From the NCBI GenBank assembly GCA_963210315.1, contig OY723294.1, positions 248,001 through 312,000 on the forward strand: a DNA stretch of 64,000 bases, in the 5' to 3' direction. The notes beneath the pieces are model-generated. The model worked only from the letters and a program-made list of their open reading frames with translations, was not told the origin of the DNA and did no database searches. Positions 21,263 through 32,723 of the stretch are shown in pieces. This stretch comes from Rhynchopus euleeides. Its lineage: Eukaryota > Euglenozoa > Diplonemea > Diplonemida > Diplonemidae. The translations under genes and the position numbers were made by a program. Numbering within the stretch: position 1 is the first letter of the stretch; each line of letters opens with the position of its first letter.

Positions 21263-22230
21263 CGTGAGGCAGGTGAGGGTGGGGTGTAACTCCCCTGGAG
21301 GTGTTGTGGGGTGTGTTGCGCTGGGAGGGGGGGTGGGGAGGGGGGTTGATCGTCGAGAGTGAATGGAAAAGCAAGTCTCCCAGCACCCCTCTCGCAAACC
21401 GTCGGGGGGGGGGGGGGGTGGGAGTGGGAGGGGAGGGGAGGGGGGGTTTCCGGCTGCCCCCAGCCTCATTTTTTTTCTTTATTGCCATTCCCGTTGATTT
21501 GCCATAATAAAAAGCAAGGAAAATGAAGAAGGGGGGGGGGTGAGGAGGGGGGGAAGGGAGCTGCCAAGGCAGACAATCAACCCCCACCCCCACCCCCCCC
21601 CCCACCCACACCACCCCCTCTGTTTTTGCCTGAGACGGGGGTTTTCCACAGAGGAGAAGGGGTGGCCGTCGCCCTATGTGCGTATTGTTTTTTTGTTGGG
21701 GTATCGACGAGAAGCCCAGACAATAAGTGACAAGTGAGGGCTCTCATCACACCAACTTGCCGATAGGGATCTCGGACGCAAACTGGCGGATGGGTTAGCA
21801 CATCTCGCATGCGATAGTGTTGCGTGTGTGCGCTATAAAGGCGATAAAAAAGACAGCAATTCCAAGTTGATTAATTTCTCTATCTATCTCGTATGCTTAA
21901 GGTGTGAATGCCCCCGCCATAGCTTGGCGGGGGGGCACTGACAGCCTCACCTCGGATGGCCCTGATGTCACACCCACAGCTCCCCTGCGAGGGGAGCCAC
22001 GGGTTCTAATTCTTCTGGAAGCAACGGGGTGCTACAGAGGGTGTTGTTTTGTTTGGGGATCGGCAACAACTGCTCCTGGCGTGTGAGGCAGGGGGTGCAG
22101 AGTGGCGCGCGCAATAAAAGAAATGGGGGGATATCATTGGTGCCCCTGACGACCCCATATTGCGTAGTTTGTGCGTAGTGAAAAGGGGGGGGGGGTCTCA
22201 TTTTTTGATTTACTCAGCCATTCTCTGTCT
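21263..22230. other. Spacer with homopolymer tracts and a hairpin
   Basis: It has a G-run near 21404-21418, C-runs near 21594-21603, and a GC-rich hairpin at 21910-21934 (GCCCCCGCC / GGCGGGGGG) just after an AGGTGTGAAT motif that recurs near 27998. A 26-nt sequence at 22159-22184 recurs at 23091-23116. No gene is seen. Confidence 0.55.
21910..21934. other. GC-rich hairpin
   Basis: GCCCCCGCC pairs with GGCGGGGG across a short ATAGCTT loop. Role unknown. Confidence 0.6.
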
Positions 22231-22855
22231 CTATGCCGGGACCCCAAACTCAAGGAGTTCTTGCTGTTCCGGGGTCAGTGAGGGTGCAGGCGCTTCAGGT
22301 GCTGCAGGTGCTGCAGGTTCTTCAGGTGCTGCAGCGCTGGCAGCCTTCGGTGCGGGTTTCGACGCAGTCTTTGCAGGTCTCTTTGGGGGTGCCCTTTGGC
22401 GCGGTGCCTGCTTCAGCTCGTCGGGTGGAAGCATCAACGCATCATTAAGCGGTGCCTGCTTCAGCTCCTCCGGGTGGAAGCGTCAACGCATCATTAAGGA
22501 AGAAGGAAGCACAGTTGCTACGCTTTTTTGCAGCTGCAGGAAACGACACCATACCCAACAACAATCCCCAGACCGTCGAGGGAGAGTGGGCGCCTGGATC
22601 CCGTGACACAGATCTCTAGTGCCGTTGTGATCCCCTCGGATAACGTCTCCTGGACGTTGTCAGCGGAGGTTGCCTGTGTGGCGGTGACCTCCGTATACCC
22701 CGCGGGATCCAGTGCCAGTAGCGCCTTCTTCAGCTTTTCGTCGACCCCTCGGCCGACGCTCTCCTTGATGTCAAGGGCCACCTTCAGGGTGGCACCTCGC
22801 ATCGCCCTGAAGGCTGTGATCGTATCATCATTCACAATCTCGAGGGTGTTCTACG
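22231..22855 (-). pseudogene. Broken or multi-exon hypothetical gene, Ala/Pro/Lys-rich tail
   Basis: I do not recognise the family. On the minus strand a frame at 22518-22850 encodes a globular-looking stretch (DDTITAFRAMRGATLKVALD; VDEKLKKALLALDPAGYTEV). Downstream, in other frames, lies a 16-residue repeat of the type LNDALMLPPDELKQAP, encoded by two 48-bp tandem copies at about 22404-22499. The first copy carries one extra base (CCCGGAGGAG versus CCCGACGAG) that breaks the frame. The end is Ala/Pro/Lys-rich (PPKRPAKTASKPAPKAASAA) and stops at 22231. Either an intron lies between the two parts, or the gene has decayed. The histone-H1-like tail composition is suggestive only. Confidence 0.3.
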
Positions 22856-24660
22856 CGGCTCCTGGAACTCACTTCCTTCTCAGGTGTTTCTGGGCATGGG
22901 GCAACCTTGCCCAGGTGTTTCTGGAGTCCCGCCCCACATGTCGTGCGTTCTTTCGTACGGTGTATAGTGAGTTCTGGCAATATTTTTTTGCTCGGTCAGC
23001 GCAGTGCCTCCAGTCCTGTCTCAGTAGCCACACAGAAAGGGGGACCAAAAAAAACTGGGGGGGGACCAAAAAGCGAGACCCCCCCCCCAGATTGCGTAGT
23101 TTGTGCGTAGTGAAAAAGGGGTAAATCAGGGGCACCAAATCATGTGTTTTTTTTTGGCATCGACGACCTCCAGCCTGACGTACAAGACGACCAGACCGTG
23201 ACGTACACTGTGTTGCCTGAAATGTTTTTTTTGGGATCGGCAAAAATGAAAGGGTCACAGGCCAGGCCTGAAGAGACTCCGTTTTCTTGCCGTTCTTTTT
23301 TCTGGCCCGGCCAAACCAAGCAGCTCTTGCGATCCGTGCAATCCATGGTTTCGCAAAGCCTCACATCAAGCCCGACAAATTAACTTTTTTTTTCGGGGAG
23401 AGGGGAGGGAGGGGAGGGGGGGGGAGGGCAAGGGAGCGGGTGTGCATGCACGGGATTCGCCCGAAACCCACTATGATGCGGGACGGCAAACCTGCCAGAG
23501 AGCATGCAACACGGCACCGCCTCCTCACCCCCCCCCCCTCCCCATAGCCCAACCACCCCTCACCCTCGCAAATAAAAACAAATCACCAGCCGGCTTGCTG
23601 GGTGAAGGGGGTGTTAGGTAAGAAGAATCTCTGTGTTTTCTCGATCAAGAGGGGGGCGCGGGTAAACGAGCGGTTGTCTTGAACGATTTTGAACAAATAT
23701 TTTTTTTGGCCCGTGATGGGAGCAGACCACTCCCGGAGAGAGAGAGTGGGACGCAGCATCGAAGTTCTTCTGGGCGCATTTTTCTTGGTCTCAACGACCA
23801 CAGCCCTGGTGTGTGGGACGACCGGGGGAGTGAACGTACTTTTTTTTGTACCCAAAGCACTGCCCACCATCTTTTTCTTTGGCACGGACAGGGAGTCCTG
23901 TTGTGGTAAAAAAAGGCGGCGGCAGGGAGAGGAGGGGGGGGAGGGAGAGAGGACAGGGTGAAAACCGCGGAAGGCCACGAGATGAACACGCAAGACCGAT
24001 ATTTCTTCGACCCAACCGGGGCGGCGTGTCTCCAGGTGGAACCCTCCCCGCGACCCCACCCCCGGACCCAAGACAGCTTGAAAGCGCCCGGAGTAAAAAA
24101 AACGGGCGGATTTTCCCTCCGTCACATCTGGGTCAGGGTGGGGCCAGATCAATTCAAAAAGGGGATGTCGCCAACAAAACAAAGCTGGCGAGAGCGTGAA
24201 GCGGGAGGGGGAGGAGTTCCGTAAGAACGGGTCTGACGAAAGGGCTGGGTACCGCTTGGTGCCCCCACCCACAAAACAGATAAAAAAAAAGCTCGCTCCG
24301 GCTGTCTGTGTGTACTGTATATATCTCTATCACTCGCTGCGTAACGTTGCGGGAAGGCTGCAATAAAAGAAATGTCCCAACAAATGAAAGTGGGGGGGAA
24401 GGGGGGGAACCAGTTCATCAAAAAAAACGCAAGAGAAGCACCGGCAAGCCGGAGTCGTCTTAAGGCCGCACCCAGGTGACGGCTCGGGCCATCATTGAAA
24501 AGACAGATGTCACCCGTACTGGCAGCCGCGGAACACGAAGGGTACGAGGGGGAGGTTCAGGGGGGGCAAGGGTCGTAGGGGGGGCGGGGTGGGGGGGGGG
24601 GGGTCAGGGGAGAAATGATACTGACGACTGATACGTAATGTCTTCCCTTCACTGGCAATC
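22856..24660. other. Spacer rich in T8/A8 tracts
   Basis: T- or A-tracts of 7-9 bases next to GGC or GCC recur roughly every 80-150 bp (for example 23145, 23225, 23386, 23699, 23840, 24097). A 26-nt repeat of 22159-22184 occurs at 23091-23116. A block GCAATAAAAGAAATG at 24360 also occurs at 22112. No gene is supported. Confidence 0.5.
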
Positions 24661-26325
24661 CTACTCCAGGTGGGACGCGAAGTCCATCGGCAGCTCCTCG
24701 ATGGTGGTGTTGTAGAACTCCTGTGTGTGGTTGTGGGTGGGGTGTGATGTGGGGATGTGGGTGTGTCGGAGGAGGCAGGCAGGCAGGCAGGGGAAGCAGG
24801 CAGAGGCAGGTTGGCAGTGGGGCATACCTGCAGCTCCTTGAGCAGCGGCACGTCCTTCGTGTTGACGAAGTTGATGGCAACACCCTTACGCCCGTAACGC
24901 CCAGAGCGACCGATACGGTGGAGGTAGTTCTCACGGTTGGCGGGCAGGTCGAAGTTGATCACGATGGACACGTGCTGCACGTCGATACCACGGGCCAGCA
25001 GGTCGGTCGAGATCAGCACACGCGACGAACCAGAGCGGAACACCTTCATCACCTTCTCACGCTCGCCCTTCTGCATGTCAGCGTGCATGAAGGACACGGT
25101 GAACTCCTTCTCGTTCATCTTCTCCGCCAGCCAGTCAACCTTCCGGCGGGTGTTGCAGAAGATCACACTCTGCGCGATGGACACGGAGTCGTACAGGTCC
25201 ATCAGCGTCTCCAGCTTGAACTCCTCCTCCACGGCGACGTAGAACTGCTTGATACCCTCAAGCGTCAGCGCCTCCTTCTTCACCAGGATGCGCAGGGGGT
25301 CGCGCATGAACTTCTGCGTCAGGTCCAGCACCTCCGGCGGCATCGTCGCCGAGAACAGGCACACCTGCACGTCCTTGGGCAGGAACTTGAAGATCTCGTA
25401 GATCTGCTCAGAGAACCCCTGCGAGAGCATCTCGTCAGCCTCGTCGAGGGCCAGCACCTGTGGTGTGTGGTATGGTGTGTTGTGGGAGTCTTCGGTCGGA
25501 CATAGAAACAGCGCAAGACACAAACATATAGCGACCTATCACTTCACAGCGACAACTGCTCTGACGGATGTCCTTTTGTTTGTTAGTTGACGCTTCTACA
25601 CGTTCGACATACCTTCAGGCTGTCCGTCTTGAGCGCGCCACGCTTGATGACGTCGAACACACGCCCGGGGGTACCCACCGCCACCAGGACACCCTTCTGC
25701 AGCTTGGCCAGGTCGTCAGCGACACGCGTGCCACCTGTGGTTGGTGCGGTGATGTGTTGGTGTGGAGGGCACAGCACAAGAGAACACAAAACACAACAGA
25801 ACAAGATGAACCACCCAACAGCAAAACAGTGCCGTGACGGAACATACCGACGAAGGTGTGGCAGAACGGACCGTCGCACAGGTACTCGCCGATGGAGGAG
25901 ATCACGCTCTCCGTCTGCGTGGCCAGCTCACGCGTGGGCGACAGGATCAGACCCTGGCAGGCGCGGTTGGTCCAGTCCATGCGCTGCAGCAGACCGATCG
26001 TGAAGGCACCGGTCTTGCCGGTACCGGACTGGGCCTGCGCGATCAGGTCACCACCCTTGATGAAGGGGATGATGGCACGCTGCTGGATGGCAGACGGCTT
26101 CTCGAACCTGTGTGTGTGGTTGTTTGTCGCATGCATCCCAAGGCAACACCCAGAAACACATCACAGCTGTTGACGGCACGGCACATACCCGTAGGAGTAA
26201 ATTCCGCGGAGCAGGTTGGTGTGCAGGGGCATCTCGTCGAACGACGGGACGACCTTGACATCCTCGGGCAGACGCTCGTCCTCGAACGAGTCGTGGTCAC
26301 GGGGCTCGTGCTTGGCCTCGGACAT
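24661..26325 (-). CDS. eIF4A: eIF4A DEAD-box RNA helicase, copy A
   Basis: eIF4A unwinds 5' leaders during translation initiation. There are five exons: 26189-26325, 25848-26107, 25613-25734, 24828-25457 and 24661-24720, joined by GT-AG introns of 81, 113, 155 and 107 nt. The 402-residue length is typical. The motifs are Q motif FEKPSAIQQ, motif I AQSGTGKT, Ia PTRELA, GG and TPGR, II DEAD ([12 protein letters not shown]), III SAT, IV VIFCNT, V ARGIDV and [15 protein letters not shown]. The C-terminus is [14 protein letters not shown]. The stop is TAG. The acceptor CACCTGCAG lies 31 nt before the ATG and is shared with copy B. Protein sequence is identical to copies B and C wherever compared. 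Confidence 0.95.
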
Positions 26326-28620
26326 GTTGTTGCTTTTGATAACTTTGTGGATCGCCTGCAGGTGTGTGGGTGTGGCAAAGGCAAATTGACGTGGCTTTCA
26401 GCAAACCCCTCCACTCAACACAAGCCGGACTCAACCTCCACGCAGCGCAGCGGCACAGGGAAGGGACGGGTGGGGATGCACTCCTCATATCTGACGTTCG
26501 CCTCCACCCCAGAACTCCGCCACCACCGCGGGGGACGGACCACACACCACCTGGTGCCGCCCCCGCCCTCCTGTGCGTCGTTCCGTGTCTTTCATCCGGC
26601 CACCTTTTGCGGCGCCGGCGCCTCACTCTGCAGACCCCAACTCACACGTGTTTCGTGTGGCAGCGCAGAACACACCCGAGCACCTGCCCTTGGTGGGATC
26701 TGCACTGCCGAACCATTTATGAGATGCGCCATCTGGCGAAAACACCGCGTCGAACAGGCAATCTTGTTCTGTTCTCTTGTAGTGCATGTACTGCCTTCCT
26801 GTCCGACGTCTCCTAGAATTCCTTCCAATGCACACGGAGTGCCTCAACCATCACGACGACCAGGGGCTCTCCTGTGCTGTCTTCACCCAATATGCACGCC
26901 TATTCTTGTTGACCAAGCTACGTTCCGTATTCCAAGCAGGCAACCCGCCATATGACATGTCACAACTCATGGAATAGGCGTTGTTCGATCCGTCGCGTGA
27001 CACCTGGGTTAATGCCATTCCAGGCTTCCGTTGTCGGGACACCGTTTTCCACTTCTGGGCCCTGATCTAGGTGGGGGGGGATGGGGTGGGGGGACGAAGG
27101 GGAAGAGCGACAAGTCGCAGGCAAGGTAAAAAAAATAGCCACCACACACACGCAACACAGCCACACAAAACAGAAGGCGGGGTTCTAAGCCCGTGAAGGG
27201 AAGGCGGGGAGAGGAGGGGAGAGGGTTCGGTCTGGCCGAAGCCCCTTCACACCCCCCAGCGCCCCTCCCCCCCTCTCCTCCTCACTTCCGGCGAGGGGCG
27301 GTGGGGAGTTGGGCTCGCCGAAAAAAGTGAGGGGGTAAGACAAGTCTCCCGACACCCTGAAGTAGGGGAGGGGGGAAAAATCACAAATATCAATATCCCT
27401 GGAGGGGGGGGTATGGGGGGAAGGAGAGTGCCCGATCAAAAATCAAAAAAAAATATCACGGCGGAAAAAAAATAATCCGCGCCAGAGAAAAGGCAAAGGA
27501 GTGGGGGGGGTGTGGGGATATATAAAGAAAAGCTACCACCGGCTGTCACCCCTCCGTCGCCTAGGTCTGAGGACTGCGGGCCTGAAGGAGAAAACGCTGT
27601 GTGCAATATTTTGCTGCGAATCCCCCTGGCGCAACGCCTCGAAGAACGCTAGGCGGGACAGAAGACGGGCAGCCGGGGGCGTGGGTGGTGGTGTCGTGTG
27701 GGGAGCGAGAGACGGAAGGAGCGGGGGAGAGAGAGAGAGAAGGAGTACCACCGAAACGGGATCAAGCTCAAAAAATACCATCGCATTTTACCCTCCCCAA
27801 GTAGATCCCGCTTCTCCCCTCCTTTCTGAGTTGAATGATTCGTAGCGTGCATGCGGAGCGCTACGAAAGGCTCCAGCAGACGGAAATCACCAACTCAAGC
27901 AAAACGGTACGCTTTTTTTGAAGCTCTCGCTCCTGCACACCACGATCTCTACTTATATGCGTATCTCTCTCTCTCTCTCTCTCTCTCGCATGCCTTGAGG
28001 TGTGAATCCCCGAAACGAGAAATTCTGCACCAACATCTCTCTCTCTCTCTCTCTCCTATTGCATGATTAAAAGACGACCATCCCCGGAACCCGGGGGCCT
28101 TCCCACACACAGCCGAATCTCGGTTCCGCCCCCCCACGGCACGATCGCCCGACCTGCCGTGGGGTTTAAAAAAAAGGGGGCAAATCAGGGAGGGAGGGGT
28201 GCAGGGGGCCAAGAGAGAGTGCTGCTCGGCTGAAACAGTCAAGGAACACCCCCCCTCGGGACTGGCCCCAGTCTGCTCACGCAGGGGAGGCCCCGTGCGT
28301 GGGCAGTGGCATGACGTTTTACGTCATTCAATGTTGTTGCGAGAAAAGCAAAGCCGCGGCAGTAGGCTTGTCAGGCTGAGGCTGGGCAGGCAACAGGCGC
28401 GACACCTCCCCAGCGATAGGGGTTTTGGCACGCGTTGCAAGCACGTCAGCGGGACAGGATGGGGGGTGGCCGCGGAGCGGCAAGAGGGCAAATCAACTTC
28501 TAAAGTCGGGCACGGTCCGGAGGGGTGTGCCCCGACCAGCCGGAAGACAACCGCGATGCGGAGCCAGCGCAGCTGCAGAGGGGGCCACACTGAGTGGAGC
28601 ATGTGAGCAAGGCACCCACA
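26326..28620. other. Spacer between eIF4A copies A and B
   Basis: Homology to the copy B upstream region ends after about 50 bp. The rest is unrelated, with G-runs, (CT)n tracts at 27963-27989 and 28036-28056, and short frames without domains. Confidence 0.55.
27963..27989. repeat. (CT)n microsatellite
   Basis: About 27 bp of TC dinucleotides. A second tract at 28036-28056 follows after a GTGTGAATCCCCGAAACG spacer. Confidence 0.95.
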
Positions 28621-30317
28621 CTACTCCAGGTGGGACGCGAAGTCCATCGGCAGCTCCTCGATGGTGGTGTTGTAGAACTCCTGTGTGTGGTTGTGGGTGG
28701 GGTGTGATGTGGGGATGTGGGTGTGTCGGAGGAGGCAGGCAGGCAGGCAGGGGAAGCAGGCAGAGGCAGGTTGGCAGTGGGGCATACCTGCAGCTCCTTG
28801 AGCAGCGGCACGTCCTTCGTGTTGACGAAGTTGATGGCAACACCCTTACGCCCGTAACGCCCAGAGCGACCGATACGGTGGAGGTAGTTCTCACGGTTGG
28901 CGGGCAGGTCGAAGTTGATCACGATGGACACGTGCTGCACGTCGATACCACGGGCCAGCAGGTCGGTCGAGATCAGCACACGCGACGAACCAGAGCGGAA
29001 CACCTTCATCACCTTCTCACGCTCGCCCTTCTGCATGTCAGCGTGCATGAAGGACACGGTGAACTCCTTCTCGTTCATCTTCTCCGCCAGCCAGTCAACC
29101 TTCCGGCGGGTGTTGCAGAAGATCACACTCTGCGCGATGGACACGGAGTCGTACAGGTCCATCAGCGTCTCCAGCTTGAACTCCTCCTCCACGGCGACGT
29201 AGAACTGCTTGATACCCTCAAGCGTCAGCGCCTCCTTCTTCACCAGGATGCGCAGGGGGTCGCGCATGAACTTCTGCGTCAGGTCCAGCACCTCCGGCGG
29301 CATCGTCGCCGAGAACAGGCACACCTGCACGTCCTTGGGCAGGAACTTGAAGATCTCGTAGATCTGCTCAGAGAACCCCTGCGAGAGCATCTCGTCAGCC
29401 TCGTCGAGGGCCAGCACCTGTGGTGTGTGGTATGGTGTGTTGTGCTGTGTTGTTGTGGAGCAACAACTTACGCAATCACACGGAGAGCGTATCAGTTCTC
29501 TTACAGCGGTCTCGTGGACGATGCAGATCCGCGAATGAAACTACCAACGTTGTGTTGCATTGTTGTGATGTGGGGCAGCCCGTTCAGCTGGGTCGCATCA
29601 CTCCACCCGAGGATAGACTCACAACCCCCAAAGTACAGCCGCCCCCATACCTTCAGGCTGTCCGTCTTGAGCGCGCCACGCTTGATGACGTCGAACACAC
29701 GCCCGGGGGTACCCACCGCCACCAGGACACCCTTCTGCAGCTTGGCCAGGTCGTCAGCGACACGCGTGCCACCTGTGGTTGGTGTGTGGTGTGGAGGGCA
29801 CAACACAAGAGAACACAAAACACACGTGACGGAACATACCGACGAAGGTGTGGCAGAACGGACCGTCGCACAGGTACTCGCCGATGGAGGAGATCACGCT
29901 CTCCGTCTGCGTGGCCAGCTCGCGCGTGGGCGACAGGATCAGACCCTGGCAGGCGCGGTTGGTCCAGTCCATGCGCTGCAGCAGACCGATCGTGAAGGCA
30001 CCGGTCTTGCCGGTACCGGACTGGGCCTGCGCGATCAGGTCACCACCCTTGATGAAGGGGATGATGGCACGCTGCTGGATGGCAGACGGCTTCTCGAACC
30101 TGTGTGGGTGGTTGTTTGTCGCATGCATCCCAAGGCAACACCCAGAAACACATCACAGCTGTTGACGGCACGGCACATACCCGTAGGAGTAAATTCCGCG
30201 GAGCAGGTTGGTGTGCAGGGGCATCTCGTCGAACGACGGGACGACCTTGACATCCTCGGGCAGACGCTCGTCCTCGAACGAGTCGTGGTCACGGGGCTCG
30301 TGCTTGGCCTCGGACAT
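28621..30317 (-). CDS. eIF4A: eIF4A DEAD-box RNA helicase, copy B
   Basis: The exons are 30181-30317, 29840-30099, 29651-29772, 28788-29417 and 28621-28680, the same sizes as in copy A (137, 260, 122, 630 and 60 nt), with the same 402-residue product. Intron 3 (29418-29650, 233 nt, donor GTATGG) is unrelated in sequence to that of A and C except at its ends. Intron 2 (67 nt) is shorter. Intron 4 is identical to that of A. Stop TAG. The 5' flank is shared with A for about 50 bp, including the acceptor CCACCTGCAG. Confidence 0.95.
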
Positions 30318-31225
30318 GTTGTTGCTTTTGATAACTTTGTGGATCGCCTGCAGGTGGGAGGTGTGGCAAAGGCAAGTGGGGAGACGCAGGAACACGGCGC
30401 GAGGGGCGCAGGGCGCGACAAAAAAGCAGACCGCCACTGCGGTCTCAATGCGACGAGGAAGACGCGCGAGAGGGGGAGAGAGCGGGAGGTGGGGGGTGGC
30501 CGGAGCAGGCGGACACATCGTGGTTCTGCTAAGCCACTTGCGGTGCAAAGGGCACGTTGTCGCCCTCTGAACTGTTCCAATCGCTGAGGACTGGAACGCT
30601 GCCAGGTTCCATCATGTGTTGACTTCGCCCCGCCGTGTGTGCGTGGGATTGCGGCGCTACGCAATGCGATGCAATGCAGCACCATGGTATGATGAGCGGC
30701 GGCACGGGATACCAGCCACCCACACACCACAACAACACCACACAGGGGGGGGGGGGGGGGCGCTGCGCCTTGCAAGCACATACGCGCCGCCCCCCCACCC
30801 CGCGACGGAGCACAGAGATCAGAAGAGAGATCAGATGGAGCTGGAAGCTGCCGAAGGGTGCTGCAGAAAGTGAACAACAAACATGGCATTACTATGGCGG
30901 CAACGAAGCGCAACATAGAGCCGCACGGAAAGGAGGCGTACGCACACACACAACAAACAGGGAAATCATCTGCTGCCGCCGATACCCGAGGTGGGGGCGG
31001 TGCGGTGACGCCGATGCGGCCTGTATAGCCGTACCGCGGCGTCCCGCTTCTGCCGTTCGGAGGCGCAGCACCTGTTGTTGTTGTGCGCGGGCGTCACACA
31101 CACCAAGAGGGGGGTAGGGATGAAAGAAAGGATGATGCGAAGGGGGATCATGTGGTTTGTTTGGGATGGGGGCAGAACGTAGAAAAGGTCAGAGACCAGC
31201 AGAAAACGCGAGCCCGCGGGCGCCC
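30318..31225. other. Spacer downstream of the Cys-repeat gene
   Basis: There is a G-run at 30745-30758; otherwise there is unremarkable GC-rich sequence with no gene. Confidence 0.5.
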
Positions 31226-32206
31226 TCAGAGCGTCGTCGGCTTCGTGCACACCCCGGGGGCGTCGCACGTCGCCTCCACGCACTTGCACGTCAGGCCCTC
31301 GAGGCACGTCCGCGTCATGCACGGCAGGGTGAAGCCGTTGCAGCCCTCGCCCTCACCCACACGCGGCACGCACGACATCGTGTTCAGGCACTTCACGTTC
31401 CCGTTCACCACCTCCTGGTCGAAACGGCACGCGAGGCCAGTGGCGCACTCGGGCAGATCCTTCCCGCACGCGTTGCTCGCAGGCGCAGGTGCGTTGGTCT
31501 TCGGCTTCCTGCAGTACCCGGGGATGTCGCACGTCGCCTCCACGCACTCGCACTGCAGACCCTCCTCGCACTTCTGCGTCGTGCACGGCAGGACGTACCC
31601 GTTGCAGCGCATGCCCTCGCCCACACGCGGCACGCACGACATCGTGTTCAGGCACTTCAGGTTCCCGTTCACCACCTCCTGGTCGAAACGGCACGCGAAG
31701 CCAGCAGCGCACTCGGGCAGATCCTTCCCGCACGCGTTGCTCGCAGGCGCAGGCGTGTTCTTCGGCTTCCTGCAGTACCCGGGAACGTCGCACGTCGCCT
31801 CCACGCACTCACACTGCAGACCCTCCTGGCACGTCTGCGTCATGCACGGCAGGGTGAACCCGTTGCAGCGCTCCCCCTCGTTCACACGCGGCACGCACGA
31901 CCTCGTGTCCAGGCACTTCACGTTGCCCGACACGGGGTCCTGCTCCTGGTCGAAGCGGCACGCAAACCCTGCGTCGCAGTCGTCGTTTGACCTGCACGTC
32001 TCCTTGGCCTTCTTCTTGCACACGATGGTGGAGCAGCACAGCGTCTCCGCCGTGCACGTCCGGGAGAAGAAGTCCAGCAGCGAGCACTTGTACAGCGACA
32101 CCTGCTCGTACCCGCTGGGGCACGAGGGGAGCGCCATGCAGCAGGGGGTGGCTGCGGACGCCGTCGAGGCAGCCGCCGCCAGGAGGGCAAGACGCATCAT
32201 GGCCAT
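31226..32206 (-). CDS. Secreted cysteine-rich repeat protein
   Basis: The protein has 326 residues and I cannot name its family. A signal peptide is clear (MAMMRLALLAAAASTASA, cleavage near 18-20). A Cys-rich head (20-70) is followed by three tandem repeats at about 71-151, 159-237 and 248-322. Each repeat contains AGFACRFDQE, a variable gap, KCL-T--CVPRV-EG--CNG, LPC-T--C-EGL-C-CVEATCD-PG-C and KP. The second and third repeats are nearly identical, pointing to recent duplication; the linkers are APAPASNACG-like. Spacing of about ten Cys per repeat suggests disulfide-rich extracellular modules. The acceptor CAACCCAG is 9 nt before the ATG. It lies between eIF4A copies B and C and is probably a surface or secreted protein. 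Confidence 0.85.
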   Translation of the reverse strand: MAMMRLALLAAAASTASAATPCCMALPSCPSGYEQVSLYKCSLLDFFSRTCTAETLCCSTIVCKKKAKETCRSNDDCDAGFACRFDQEQDPVSGNVKCLDTRSCVPRVNEGERCNGFTLPCMTQTCQEGLQCECVEATCDVPGYCRKPKNTPAPASNACGKDLPECAAGFACRFDQEVVNGNLKCLNTMSCVPRVGEGMRCNGYVLPCTTQKCEEGLQCECVEATCDIPGYCRKPKTNAPAPASNACGKDLPECATGLACRFDQEVVNGNVKCLNTMSCVPRVGEGEGCNGFTLPCMTRTCLEGLTCKCVEATCDAPGVCTKPTTL

Positions 32207-32723
32207 TCTTCTCGACTGGGTTGCGGTTTTGGGTGTGCGGGGGTATGCCTGGCGTGTGGTTGTGGTGTGGCGTGTGACCCTGCCGACCCGACAGTGGACT
32301 GACCAGGCGAGGCACCGGGAAGTACCCCTTCCGTGTGTTGACACTATAATACAGTCGCGATGATGGGGTGGGGCTGACCGGCCATTTCTTCCTCACGTGC
32401 CTCTCGCTGCAGTCTCTCTCTTCGCGCTGTGACCCGAAAGCCACAGTCTGATAACGGCTTCCTCTTAACGATCATCCGTGTGCAGTGCCCTGCACACAGC
32501 AAGCACACAGCCGCCCTTTCTGGTCCTCGAGGATGCCCGCAGCACCGCGAGGTGGCGAGCACCCATCAAAAGAACCCGAAGAGGCAGCTGTGGGCAACAA
32601 GAACTAGAGAAAAATAAAGGACAACAACTTCATGTCCTCCGAGCCCCCCTGCCCCCGAGGACTGGGCACAAACGCCCGCATGATAAAGGGATTTCAAGCT
32701 ACATTGTGGCCCCGGCCTAGGGC
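32207..32723. other. Spacer between the Cys-repeat gene and eIF4A copy C
   Basis: No gene or strong repeat is seen. Confidence 0.5.

Noticed and set aside
28425..30587. 720-codon plus-strand frame
   Set aside because: It runs antisense through eIF4A copy B, including its introns; it arises from biased codon use on the coding strand.
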